From NCBI GenBank assembly GCA_046330935.1, contig JAXLRU010000005.1:536900-600899 (forward strand): a stretch of DNA of 64,000 nucleotides, given 5' to 3'. Both the position numbers and the translations under genes were made by a program. How positions within the stretch are numbered: position 1 is the first letter of the stretch; each line of letters starts with the position of its first letter. Below the pieces are notes generated by a model. That model was not told where the DNA came from. It made no database searches and saw only the letters and a program-made list of their open reading frames with translations. This document shows, in pieces, positions 19,078-27,265 of the stretch. Source of the DNA: JAXLRU01 sp046330935. Its GTDB lineage: Bacteria; Actinomycetota; Actinomycetes; Actinomycetales; Kineosporiaceae.

Positions 19078-22000
19078 TCACGGCACCCGGACGCTCTGCG
19101 GCGGGCCGAAGTAGCTCGGCTTCTCGCCTCCCGTGTCCACGACGACCTTCTGGACGATGACGGTCGGGTCCACCGCCCAGATCTGGACCGTGTGCTGCCC
19201 CGGCTCGGCGATCGTGTGCACGGTGACGGTCCGCGTGACGTTGTCGGAGGTGTTCCGGGCCCACTGCGGGTTCATGGAGGTGTCGTCCGCGCCCGTCGTC
19301 GCGGTGACGTTGACGATCTGCGGCTGTGCGCCGTCGATCGACACGGCGTAGCTGAGCCCGTCGGTGTAGAGGACGTTGTTGCGAGGCGAAAGGTAGGTGG
19401 TCACCTTCACCTCACCCACGGTCCGCAGCACCGTGTCGAACTCCAGCCGGGCGCCGTCCCCACCCGGCGTCTGGCGTTGCGCGGTGCCCGGGGTGACGGC
19501 CATGCCGTCCTCCTGGCGACCGATGTCGGGGATGCGCTGGAAGCCGACCCCGCCGGCCTTGACGACGCGCGTGGCGTTCGCGGCCTCCATGGACACGTAC
19601 CCGTTGGCCTCGACGAAGCCCTTGGCCCCTGCCGGCAGCGGCCGGTTGTCGACGACGGCCGTGACGGTGACGCTCGTCCCCTCCGTGCCCGTGACGGTCA
19701 GCGGGACCCGGGTGATGCCCGCCGGAGCCTTCGACCAGTTCACCCTGACGGCGATCCGCTCCTGCTCGGTGACGGTGCCCGCGGGCTTGTCGACGCTCAC
19801 CCACGGCTGCGCGGAACGCACCGTGTAGTCGAAGCGCTGCTTGCCCCGGTTGAACACCTCGAGGTACTGCCCCGGCTGTGACTGGTACTTGCTGAACGTC
19901 GGCAGGACCGCCTCGCCGCTCGCATTCGGCCACCACTGCGCCGAGCCGTCGATGCCGACGCCCAGCTGCGCGGCGTCGGGGAGGTCGAGGGTCCGCACCG
20001 CCGGGAACACCTCGTCCGGCAGGGCCTCGTTGTCCTTCTCCGGCTGCTGCCAGGGCGCGTTCGGCCCGTACCGGTCGACGTCCCCGTAGCCGATCTTGGG
20101 CTGGGTCTGGAACCCGTCCCACTTCCCGCCCGACAGGGTCGTGTTGTAGTACTCCGACAGCGCCTGGTCCTCGGCGAAGCGGGCGGCCGTGGCCGCCGCG
20201 AGCGAGTTCGTGGCCGCGCGTCCCTGCTCGGCGTAGAGCAGGTTCGTGAACTCGGCCTGCCGCAGCTCGTAGAGGTTCGCCGTCGCCGTCGCCGCGTACC
20301 CGACGAGCTGGAAGAAGGCGTCCTGGCTGCGCTGCGGCACCTGGCGGCGGACCCGCTCGACGTCGGCTGCGAGCGCCGTCCACTGGGCGGTGATCCGCTC
20401 GATCTCGCGGTAGTCGGTGAGGCTGAAGGGCGTCGCCTTGTCGTCGTAGACGACGGCGGTGGAGTCGGTGCGCGGGTCCTTGGTCGGGTCGAGGGTGATC
20501 CTGCGGTTCAGGAGCTCGGGCTTGCGCACCGACTGCAGCTGCCCGTAGCGGTGCAGGACGTCGGCGACGTCGTCGGCCAGGCCCGGCCCGAAGTGCTCGG
20601 CGGCGTAGCGGCGCTCCCAGTCGTCGAGCTGCGACAGCGGCCACCGCGAGGGGTCCCACGCGTAGTCGAGCAGGAACTGCGTGGGCAGCTCGTTGCCCTT
20701 GAGGTCGCCGACGTTGACCACCCAGAGGCTGCGGACGCCGAAGGTGGAGGCGGTGTGCAGCTGCTCCCAGAGGTTGGCGAGGTTCGTGGTGTCGACCCAC
20801 TTGTAGTTGCGTCCGACGCCCACGTAGTCGAAGTGGTAGTAGATCCCGTAGCCGCCGGGGTGCGCGGCGAGCGACTGGTCGGGGAGCTTGCGCATGTTCC
20901 CCCAGTTGTCGTCGGCGAAGTTCACGATGACGTCGTCGGGGGCGCGCAGGCCCTTGTCCCAGTAGCGCTGGACCTCCTTGTAGAGGGTCCACACCTGCGG
21001 GACGGCGTCCTCGGCGCCGAAGACCTCCTTGATCAGGCCGCGCTGCGTGGCGATGATCTCGCGCATCAGCTCGATGCCGTCGCCGTCGGGCAGGCCCACG
21101 TCGCCGGCGCCGCGCATGCCGAGGGTGACGACGCCCTCGAAGCCCTGGGCCTTCATCCGCTCCAGGCCGTCGCGCCAGTACGCGACGATCGCGTCGCGGT
21201 TGCGGCGGAAGCTCCACTCGCCGGTACCGCCGTAGGGGTCGCTGCCCGGGGTGGTGACGGCCCCGGAGGAGTCGCGCACGGCGGCCTTGGCGTGGCGGTT
21301 CCACTCCTCGATGCCGCGCATCATGGGCGCCTCGTGGGAGGTGCCCATGACCACGCCGTACCGCTTGGCGGTCTCGTGGTTGGCGGGGTCGTCCTCCGCG
21401 AAGGCGCGGCCCCACACCGCCGGCCACAGGTAGTTGGCCTTGAGCCGGAGCATGGTCTCGAAGACCTGGCCGAAGAAGGCGGAGTTGAACCCGCCGGGGT
21501 AGCCCTCGGCCTTGCCGGGGCCGAAGAACTTGGGCGCCCACCGGCCCAGCTGCGGGTTCTCGTCGTTGATGAAGAAGCCGCGGTACTTGACCGACGGCGT
21601 GCCCTGGGTGTGACGGCCCGGCAGGACCCACAGCTGCGAGCGGTAGGTGGGCACCTCGTCGTTCCAGAAGGCCCAGGGCGAGACGCCGATGCCGCGCGAG
21701 ACGTCGTAGACGCCGTAGATGGTGCCGCGCTGGTCGCTGCCGGCGATCACGAGCGCGCTGGTGACGCCGGGGAACGGGTTCTCGACGACCTGCTGGATGG
21801 ACGTCTCCCACTTTCCGCGCAGGTAACCGGCGTCGATCTTCCCCGCCGACGCCAGGGAGTCCACGAGCGGGCTGTGGCCGAGCGTCCCGACGACGACCAC
21901 GGCCGGCGCCTTCGCGGGTGGCGCGTCGGCGTGGACGATCCGGGGGGCGCGCCTGGTGACGGACGCGATGTCCTTGCCCAGGTCACCGGTCGCGCGGAGG

Positions 22001-22317
22001 ACGCCGGGGTGGTCGGCGTCGCTGACGTAGATCGGTGCCGCGGACGCCGAGACGAGCGGGAACGCGCCGCCGCTGGGTGCGAAGGAGACGTAGGCGCCCG
22101 GGTCGGTGGGGAGCGTGGCCACGGGGGGTCCCTGGGCCGCCTTCGCCGCTGCCGTGGGGGCGAGTCCGGTGAGGGCGAGCGCCGCCATCACGGCGGCGGC
22201 CACTCCCCGGCGGCTGAAACTTCCGCCCACCTTGATCGGTTCATGGGGGGCCGTGTGAAGCGGTTTTGTCCGCCTCTGCGCGGCATGAGGAGCGGCAATG
22301 GGAGGCGAGGGGCGCAT
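19078..22317 (-). CDS. Secreted glycoside hydrolase family 115 (xylan alpha-1,2-glucuronidase)
   Basis: The 1079-residue product is a GH115 enzyme, a family that removes (4-O-methyl-)glucuronic acid from xylan. Family-like stretches in order are GSDQRGTIYGVYD, PSVKYRGFFINDENP, LKANYLWPAVWGRAF, MGTSHEAPMMRG, LGMRGAGDVGLPDGDG, VNFADDNWGNMRKLP and HFDYVGVGRNYKWVDT. A C-terminal beta-rich domain (after about residue 800) is usual. The N-terminus has a twin-arginine-like SRRGVAAAV before a hydrophobic segment and an AAAKA cleavage region, so Tat export is likely. The ATG at 22317 gives an unusually long 36-residue N-region; a GTG at 22230 just before the RR motif is an alternative start. Confidence 0.9.
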   Translation of the reverse strand: MRPSPPIAAPHAAQRRTKPLHTAPHEPIKVGGSFSRRGVAAAVMAALALTGLAPTAAAKAAQGPPVATLPTDPGAYVSFAPSGGAFPLVSASAAPIYVSDADHPGVLRATGDLGKDIASVTRRAPRIVHADAPPAKAPAVVVVGTLGHSPLVDSLASAGKIDAGYLRGKWETSIQQVVENPFPGVTSALVIAGSDQRGTIYGVYDVSRGIGVSPWAFWNDEVPTYRSQLWVLPGRHTQGTPSVKYRGFFINDENPQLGRWAPKFFGPGKAEGYPGGFNSAFFGQVFETMLRLKANYLWPAVWGRAFAEDDPANHETAKRYGVVMGTSHEAPMMRGIEEWNRHAKAAVRDSSGAVTTPGSDPYGGTGEWSFRRNRDAIVAYWRDGLERMKAQGFEGVVTLGMRGAGDVGLPDGDGIELMREIIATQRGLIKEVFGAEDAVPQVWTLYKEVQRYWDKGLRAPDDVIVNFADDNWGNMRKLPDQSLAAHPGGYGIYYHFDYVGVGRNYKWVDTTNLANLWEQLHTASTFGVRSLWVVNVGDLKGNELPTQFLLDYAWDPSRWPLSQLDDWERRYAAEHFGPGLADDVADVLHRYGQLQSVRKPELLNRRITLDPTKDPRTDSTAVVYDDKATPFSLTDYREIERITAQWTALAADVERVRRQVPQRSQDAFFQLVGYAATATANLYELRQAEFTNLLYAEQGRAATNSLAAATAARFAEDQALSEYYNTTLSGGKWDGFQTQPKIGYGDVDRYGPNAPWQQPEKDNEALPDEVFPAVRTLDLPDAAQLGVGIDGSAQWWPNASGEAVLPTFSKYQSQPGQYLEVFNRGKQRFDYTVRSAQPWVSVDKPAGTVTEQERIAVRVNWSKAPAGITRVPLTVTGTEGTSVTVTAVVDNRPLPAGAKGFVEANGYVSMEAANATRVVKAGGVGFQRIPDIGRQEDGMAVTPGTAQRQTPGGDGARLEFDTVLRTVGEVKVTTYLSPRNNVLYTDGLSYAVSIDGAQPQIVNVTATTGADDTSMNPQWARNTSDNVTRTVTVHTIAEPGQHTVQIWAVDPTVIVQKVVVDTGGEKPSYFGPPQSVRVP

Positions 22318-22488
22318 CGAGACCGTGCTTCCTGTCGCAAAACTTCCGGAAATTGGGCAGCAGGCACGCTACGCATACCGGAAATCGGGCGTCAATCGGT
22401 TCAGGTCGGTCATCGAAGGACCGATCGGTCACCGGTCGTCGGTCGTAGGTCCCCGGTCGGAACGGGGTGCCGGGCTCAGGATGAGCCC
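22318..22488. promoter_or_regulatory. Intergenic region with repeated CCGGAAAT motif
   Basis: This gap upstream of the GH115 gene is visibly less GC-rich than its surroundings. CCGGAAAT occurs at 22346-22353 and 22378-22385, 32 bases apart (three helical turns). The first copy sits in a palindrome TTCCGGAA at 22344-22351. These could be operator sites for a carbohydrate regulator, but none is encoded nearby. Confidence 0.3.
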
Positions 22489-23151
22489 GTGCCGCCCGAC
22501 GTCGCCGATCACCATCACGCGGATCCCGACGCCGTCCTCGCCGCGGCCTGGGAGCCGGACGCCGAAACGGGTCCGCTCCTCGAGACGGCCCTCGCCGGCG
22601 CCGGCGTCGCCGCCCTCACCCTCGACCCCGCCACCGGGTCGGTCGACCTCCTGCTGCACGCCCCCGTCGCCGGTTCTCGGGACGCGCGGTGCATCCTGCG
22701 CCTCGTCGCGAGCACGCGGGTCGTCGTCCGGCTCGCACCCTCCCCCGCCCCCACGGCGTCGGGCGACGGCGCCGTCCCGGCCCTCCCCTTCGGTGGGCTG
22801 CCCGACGTCGCGGCGCTGATGTCCCGCCTGTCCTGGGCGGGGGCGTGCGCGGGAACGCGCTTCCTCGACGTCGACCCTCCGGCGCGGGCCGGTGCCGCCG
22901 TCGTCGAGGTCGCGTTGGCGGCCGAGCCGGGCGCGCACCGGTGGTGGTGGTTCGCGGAGTGCCTGCTGGAGGAGGGCGACGGCGAGGACTGGTGGCTCCT
23001 GGACGGCACGGTCGACTTCGGCGGGTGCGTGCTCCTCGACGCCCGCGGCGCACCCCTGGACCTCGCGACCTTCGCCGCCCGGCGGCTGGCCCGCGACCCT
23101 CGTGCCCTCACCCGGGGGTGGCGGCACTGGTGGACGGGCGAGGCACCGTGA
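22489..23151 (+). CDS. Hypothetical protein
   Basis: I do not recognise this 220-residue protein. It is acidic and soluble, with no signal peptide or membrane segment. A central stretch reads LPFGGLPDVAALMSRLSWA. Near residues 150-180 there is a tryptophan-rich part (HRWWWFAECLLEEG and EDWWLLDGT), and the end is TRGWRHWWTGEAP. The GTG at 22489 follows CAGGAT by six bases, which resembles the leaderless pattern with a T-to-C change. It is convergent with the FnIII gene, with a perfect hairpin between them. Confidence 0.65.
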   Translation: MPPDVADHHHADPDAVLAAAWEPDAETGPLLETALAGAGVAALTLDPATGSVDLLLHAPVAGSRDARCILRLVASTRVVVRLAPSPAPTASGDGAVPALPFGGLPDVAALMSRLSWAGACAGTRFLDVDPPARAGAAVVEVALAAEPGAHRWWWFAECLLEEGDGEDWWLLDGTVDFGGCVLLDARGAPLDLATFAARRLARDPRALTRGWRHWWTGEAP

Positions 23152-23158
23152 CAGGCGG

Positions 23159-23202
23159 GCAGGGGCGGGCGGCACCGGTGTCCCGGCATCGCCCGCCCCT
23201 GC
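23159..23202. terminator. Bidirectional hairpin terminator
   Basis: GCAGGGGCGGGCG at 23159-23171 pairs perfectly with 23190-23202 (13 base pairs) between two convergent genes. Confidence 0.75.
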
Positions 23203-23214
23203 TGTGCGCCGTGG

Positions 23215-24292
23215 TCAGCGGCAGGCCTTGACGCTCGGCGTCTGGCCGTAGGAGTTCACCGCGAGGACGCGGTAGCAGACCGGCTGCGAGAAGGTCGAGT
23301 AGTCGACCGCCGTGACCCTGCTCCCGGCGCCGGTCGTGGCCCCGCCGGAGGTGACCTGCACCCACGTGCCGCCGTCGTCCGTGCTGCGCTGCAGGGTACC
23401 AGCCGGTCTCGTCGTCGGCGCGGTCGGTGAAGACCACCTCCGTCGTGTACGCCTTCGGGGTGATCGTCAGGTCGGTGGGTGCCGACGGGGCGCCGGGGCT
23501 GGTGTAGGTGACGCAGCCCAGCTGCTTGTCGGCCCCGCCGCCCACGCTGACCCCGATCGCGCAGACCGTGTGCGGGCCCTTGACCGTGGACAGCGGCAAC
23601 CACGAGTAGGTGAAGCCGTGGTTGTCCCCGTAGCCCGGGTACTTCGCGGCGAGGCCCAGCCCGGACGCCGCCGAGGCCGTCGTCGTCGCCAGCACCGTCC
23701 CGCCGTCCTGGACGAACCGGACGTCGATCGTGCCCGCCCGGTCGAAGTCGAGGGCCCAGCCGGTGAAGCTCACGTAGGAGTACTTCGTGCCGTACCAGTT
23801 CGTCCCCGAGTACACCCCGCCCGAGGCGGACCCGATGACGTCGGCCGGCTGCTCGTGGGTCCGGACGTCGACGCTGAGACCGCCCGAATCACCCACCGCG
23901 TTGTAGGCCCGCACCGTGTAGCGGTAAGGGGTGTTCGCGGCGGCCGTGGAATCGCCGTAGGAGGTCGCCCCGGCGGGTGCGGTGAAGGTGGAGATCGCGT
24001 GCGTGGCGAGGTTCTCGCGGATGACGCGGAAACCCGTCTCGTCGCCCGAGTTGTCCTTCCACGCCACGGTCACCCAGGTCTGCAGGACCGAGGGTGCGGT
24101 GACGTTCGTGGGCATGAACGGGGGTTCCGGCTGGGGGTCCTCACCCGGGTCGTTGGGGTCGACGCACGTGGGCGGCGGGGAGGGCAGGTCCCAGCAGGGC
24201 ATCGCCTGAGCGGGCGTCCCGGTGAGGACGCCGGCCACGGACGCACCGAGGGTGAGCGCGAGCGCGGCGGCGGCGATTCGGTTGCGGTGCAT
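23215..24292 (-). pseudogene. Secreted fibronectin type III protein, frameshifted
   Basis: An ATG at 24292 with AGGAG upstream starts a signal peptide ending in TPAQA, then a Pro-rich spacer and an FnIII-like domain (TWVTVAWKDNSGDETGFRVIR). A middle domain contains a WYGTKYSYVSFTGWALDFD stretch, and a second FnIII domain follows. The frame is correct up to ETGWY near 23400 and then runs into Arg/His-rich nonsense. Removing one C from the run at 23394-23396 restores a clean end (LQRSTDDGGTWVQVTSGG to SVKAC and Arg) with a TGA at 23215. The corrected protein would have 358 residues. A role in binding surfaces or polysaccharide is inference. Confidence 0.8.
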
Positions 24293-24600
24293 GACAGGAC
24301 TCCTGATCGTGATTCGTGGGAAGGTCGCCGGGATCCTTTCCGGCGTTCGGTGACAAGGACCCTCGGCGGCGCCCGGAAATACCTTTCCCGCGTTGTTTCT
24401 CGGTGGTGAGAATCACGTCGGAAATGCGCAGGGATACTCATGCCGGGAATGCGGCCGCCCGCTGCGACGGGCGGGGCGCGGACGGCTCTCCCCGATTCGA
24501 GCAGGGATGCTCATGACCGCGGAGGGCACGTCCCTCCGCCGGGCGCACCGGAGGTCCCGTATGCCTGGTCCGCGGTGATCCGTGGCGATAGCGTCACGAT
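24293..24600. promoter_or_regulatory. Divergent promoter region, FnIII / kelch genes
   Basis: This 308-base gap holds the promoters of two divergent secreted-protein genes. TAGCGT at 24589-24594 is the -10 of the kelch gene. A hairpin CGCCGG/CCGGCG lies near 24326-24346 in the FnIII leader. CCGGAAAT at 24373-24380 and TCGGAAAT at 24418-24425 repeat the motif found upstream of the GH115 gene. No gene or known riboswitch consensus was seen. Confidence 0.35.
24589..24594 (+). promoter_or_regulatory. -10 element of leaderless kelch-gene promoter
   Basis: TAGCGT is followed by six bases and the GTG at 24601. Confidence 0.6.
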
Positions 24601-26054
24601 GTGCGATCGCAGCGGCGTGTCCCCCACCGTTCCCCCCTTCGCCTCGTCCTCGCCTCCGGTGTCGCGGCTGCGCTCGTCACCGCTGTCGCCACAGCCACGA
24701 CGGGCGCCGCGGCCGTGGGCGTCCCCCGCGAGGAAGGGCTCCTCGCGACGTCGGGCTCGGGCGCGGCGCCCGTCGTCCAGCGACTGTCCCGGTCCCTCGC
24801 ACTGACCGTCGGGGGGACCAGCCTCACCGTCCACGGCCGCGGCTTCGGCGCCCACCCGACCGCGTGGCTCACCTACGACGAGCCCCGGCCACGCGACGTC
24901 CAGCTGCGTGTCCTGGCCGCCTCGGACGCCCTCGTCGCCGTCCGCCTCCCGCAGCTGCCGACCGGGACGGGACACGTGACCATCCGCAACGGCACCGTCC
25001 GAAGCGCGCCCACCCCCTCCACCCGGATCACGGTCACGGCCCCGGCCGCCGGTGAGGGGTGGTCCGTCGCCCAGGCGCCCGCGCGCGGCCCGGAACTGCC
25101 CCCCACGACGGGCGCCGCGGCGGGGTGGGCTGTACCTGCCGCTGCACGACGGACGCACCCTCGTGCTGGGCGGTTACCTCGTCGTGGCCCCCTACACGGT
25201 CACCACGGCGGAGGTCTACTACCCGGCCACCCGTGAATGGTCCGTGGCAGGTGAGGCAGGCGAGCGCAGGGCCTCCATGAGGGCCATCGAGCTGGTCACC
25301 GGTGAGGTCCTCGTCCTCGGCGGGCGGGTCGACGTCACCAACGCCTCGGGGCTCAGTGACGCCACCGAGATCTGGAGCCCCACCACGCGAAGCTTCCGCC
25401 GGGTGGGGCCCCTGCCGGGGCGCGCGGACGGCCTGTCGCTGCAGCTGCTCTGGGACGGCCGCGTCCTGGCCTTGGGCGGGAGGGTCGGCGAGTGCGGCAG
25501 CTGCGGGGCCTCCCCGGCCGGGCTCGCGTGGGTGTTCGACCCCTCCACCGAGGCCTGGCACTCGGTGGCGCCGCCCGCGGACGTGCGCATCGGGCGCGCC
25601 GGCGCGCGGCTGCTCACCCTGCCCAGCGGGCGGATCCTCGTCGCCGGAGGGGTGATCGCCGACGTGCAGGCGCCGGAGGGATACGTCGTCGCCGTCCCCT
25701 GGACGGCGGTGTTCGACCCGTTCGACGAGTCGTGGCGCCAGGGGCCGCCGCTGCCCGGCACCGACCTGGCCGACCCCGGCGCGCTGGAGGCGTCGGCTCT
25801 GCTCGACGGGCGTGGCCTGCTCACGGGGCTGCTCACCGTCCGCGAGGACGACGGTGGCAGCCGGACGGTGAGCTGGGCGAGGTACGTGCTCGAGGACGGG
25901 CGGCGCCTGGCCCCCGCTCCCGCGCCGCCGATCGTCACGGGCCCGTCCTCGTCGGGCCCGCCCATGCGTGGGACGTGGCTGCCCGACGGGCGGCTGGCCT
26001 TCGACGTCGGGACCGTCCGGCACGTCTTCACCCCCGGCAAGCGGCCGCGGGTAG
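24601..26054 (+). pseudogene. Secreted IPT/kelch-repeat protein, frameshifted
   Basis: The product has an N-terminal signal peptide (hydrophobic LRLVLASGVAAALVTAVATA), an IPT/TIG-like domain (GGTSLTVHGRGFG, about residues 60-145), then kelch repeats. Their GG blades are visible in TLVLGGYLVV, EVLVLGGRVD, RVLALGGRVG and RILVAGGVIA. The signal/IPT part and the kelch part are in different frames. Dropping one G at 25127-25129 joins them as AAGWLYLPLHDGRT. The end is uncertain: with one fewer base in the C/G runs near 26030-26045 the frame stops at TAG 26052, while the unshifted frame continues as Arg-rich nonsense through the riboswitch. Kelch proteins of this type resemble galactose-oxidase-like propellers; activity is unknown. 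Confidence 0.7.
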
Positions 26055-26216
26055 GTCGTCTCCGTCGAGGTGGGGCTGTCGGCGCCGGGTCGGCAGGGGA
26101 TCGGCGGCGCCGGGGCAGCCTTACCGGTCGCCGGACAGGTTTCACACGACGGGAACACCGCCGACCCCTCGACGTCACGGCGCCGCCCTTGACTCCTTCC
26201 CGACCCGCCGAGCGGC

Positions 26217-26349
26217 GGGGCGTCCCTAGGGTTCCGTCGGTGGACACGCCGGGTCTGGTCCGAGAGGGACAGGCGCACCACGCGCTCCACGGCGGGAGAA
26301 AAGCCCGGGAGACCGATGCCGCCCCTGCGGGCGGCCCCGGGAGGTCTCC
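26217..26349 (+). ncRNA. Guanidine-I (ykkC) riboswitch with expression platform
   Basis: All hallmark blocks of the ykkC class are present in order and spacing: CTAGGGTTCCG (26226-26236), CTGGTCCGAGAGG (26255-26267), then ACGGCGGGAGAAAAG followed by CCCGGGAGA (26289-26311). GGGGCG (26217-26222) and CGCCCC (26320-26325) can close a P1 helix. After the aptamer, GCCGCCC (26318-26324) can pair with GGGCGGC (26329-26335), and GGAGACC (26308-26314) can pair with GGTCTCC (26343-26349), which covers the ribosome-binding site GGGAGG (26339-26344) of the next gene. Both pairings use aptamer or P1 bases, so guanidine binding should free the start site. The class is recognised from established consensus; the switching model is inference. 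Confidence 0.95.
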
Positions 26350-27150
26350 GTGCGCTGGTCCGACGTCCCCTGGCCCGACCTGACCCGGCTCGCCGATCCG
26401 CCCGCCGGCATTCACCAGGTCGGGCTCGTCCCGGTGGGAGCCATCGAGCAGCACGGCCCCCACCTGCCCACCGGGACCGACACGATGATCGCCGAGGCGG
26501 TGTGCCTCGAGGCCGGCCGACGCTGCGGGGCGCCCGTGCTGCCCGCGATCCCGGTGGGGTGCAGCTACGGGCACGGCACGGTGCTGCCCGGCACGCTGTC
26601 ACTGTCCCCCGAGCTGCTCGCGGCCGTGGTGCGCTCCTACGCCGAGTGGGCCGCCTACAGCGGGCTGCGGCGGCTGCTGTTCGTCAACGCGCACCTGGGC
26701 AACGCCGCCGCCCTCGGCGTCGCCACCGACTCGCTGCGGCTGTACCGGCCCGACCTGCGCGTCGGCGTCGTCTCCTGGTTCGACATCACCGCCGAGGTGC
26801 TCGGTGAGTGCACCGCCGACGGCGAGGACATCCACGCCAACCGCGCCGAGACGTCGCTGATGCTCGCCGTCGCCCCCCACCTCGTGCACCTCGAGCACGT
26901 CGCCGACAGCGACGACGAGGACCGCACGGGCGACCTCGTGTTCCGCTACACGGCCCCGGCCCTGTCCCGCAACGGGGTGACGGGCCGCCCGTCCGAGGCC
27001 ACCCCCGAGCTGGGGCACCGGCTCCTCGACCTCATCGTCACCGCACTGGTCGACCGCGTGGAGCGCGGGCGTCGCGAGGAGCCGCCGCTGGGCGTCGCGC
27101 CCGTGCCCGCGCCCCCCGCGCCGACGCCGGGGCCTGCGCCCCTCGCCTGA
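26350..27150 (+). CDS. Creatininase family amidohydrolase under guanidine riboswitch
   Basis: The 266-residue product has the creatininase fold. Metal and catalytic residues are in GAIEQHGPHLPTGTD (Glu, His, Asp), NAHLGN (His; more usually NGHGGN) and HANRAETSLM (the HAxxxET metal glutamate). The family includes creatinine amidohydrolase, MftE and other cyclic-amide or amide hydrolases, so the name does not fix the substrate. The GTG is five bases after GGGAGG, which the riboswitch can sequester. The last 20 residues are Pro/Ala-rich. With the GS-like gene 116 bases downstream it forms a two-gene unit, pointing to a guanidine or guanidino-compound substrate (inference). Confidence 0.9.
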   Translation: MRWSDVPWPDLTRLADPPAGIHQVGLVPVGAIEQHGPHLPTGTDTMIAEAVCLEAGRRCGAPVLPAIPVGCSYGHGTVLPGTLSLSPELLAAVVRSYAEWAAYSGLRRLLFVNAHLGNAAALGVATDSLRLYRPDLRVGVVSWFDITAEVLGECTADGEDIHANRAETSLMLAVAPHLVHLEHVADSDDEDRTGDLVFRYTAPALSRNGVTGRPSEATPELGHRLLDLIVTALVDRVERGRREEPPLGVAPVPAPPAPTPGPAPLA

Positions 27151-27265
27151 ACCCCGCCCGACCCGGTCGCGGCAGGTCCCTGCGCTCGATCACGCCCTGC
27201 GCGGCCTCGCTCCCCCTCACCCCCGCCCTCCCGTACCCCCGCCCCTTCGCTGCACGGAGGTCCCC

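Noticed and set aside
24293..24400. c-di-AMP (ydaO) or c-di-GMP riboswitch before the FnIII gene
   Set aside because: A CGCCGG hairpin exists, but the conserved blocks of these classes are missing.
26227..26232. TAGGGT as a -10 promoter element
   Set aside because: Although identical to -10 elements elsewhere in the window, it is part of the conserved CTAGGGTTCCG block of the ykkC aptamer.
26055..26383. C-terminal extension of the kelch frame through the riboswitch
   Set aside because: The translation becomes Arg-rich and crosses the guanidine riboswitch and the next start codon; the protein more likely ends near 26054 after a frame correction.
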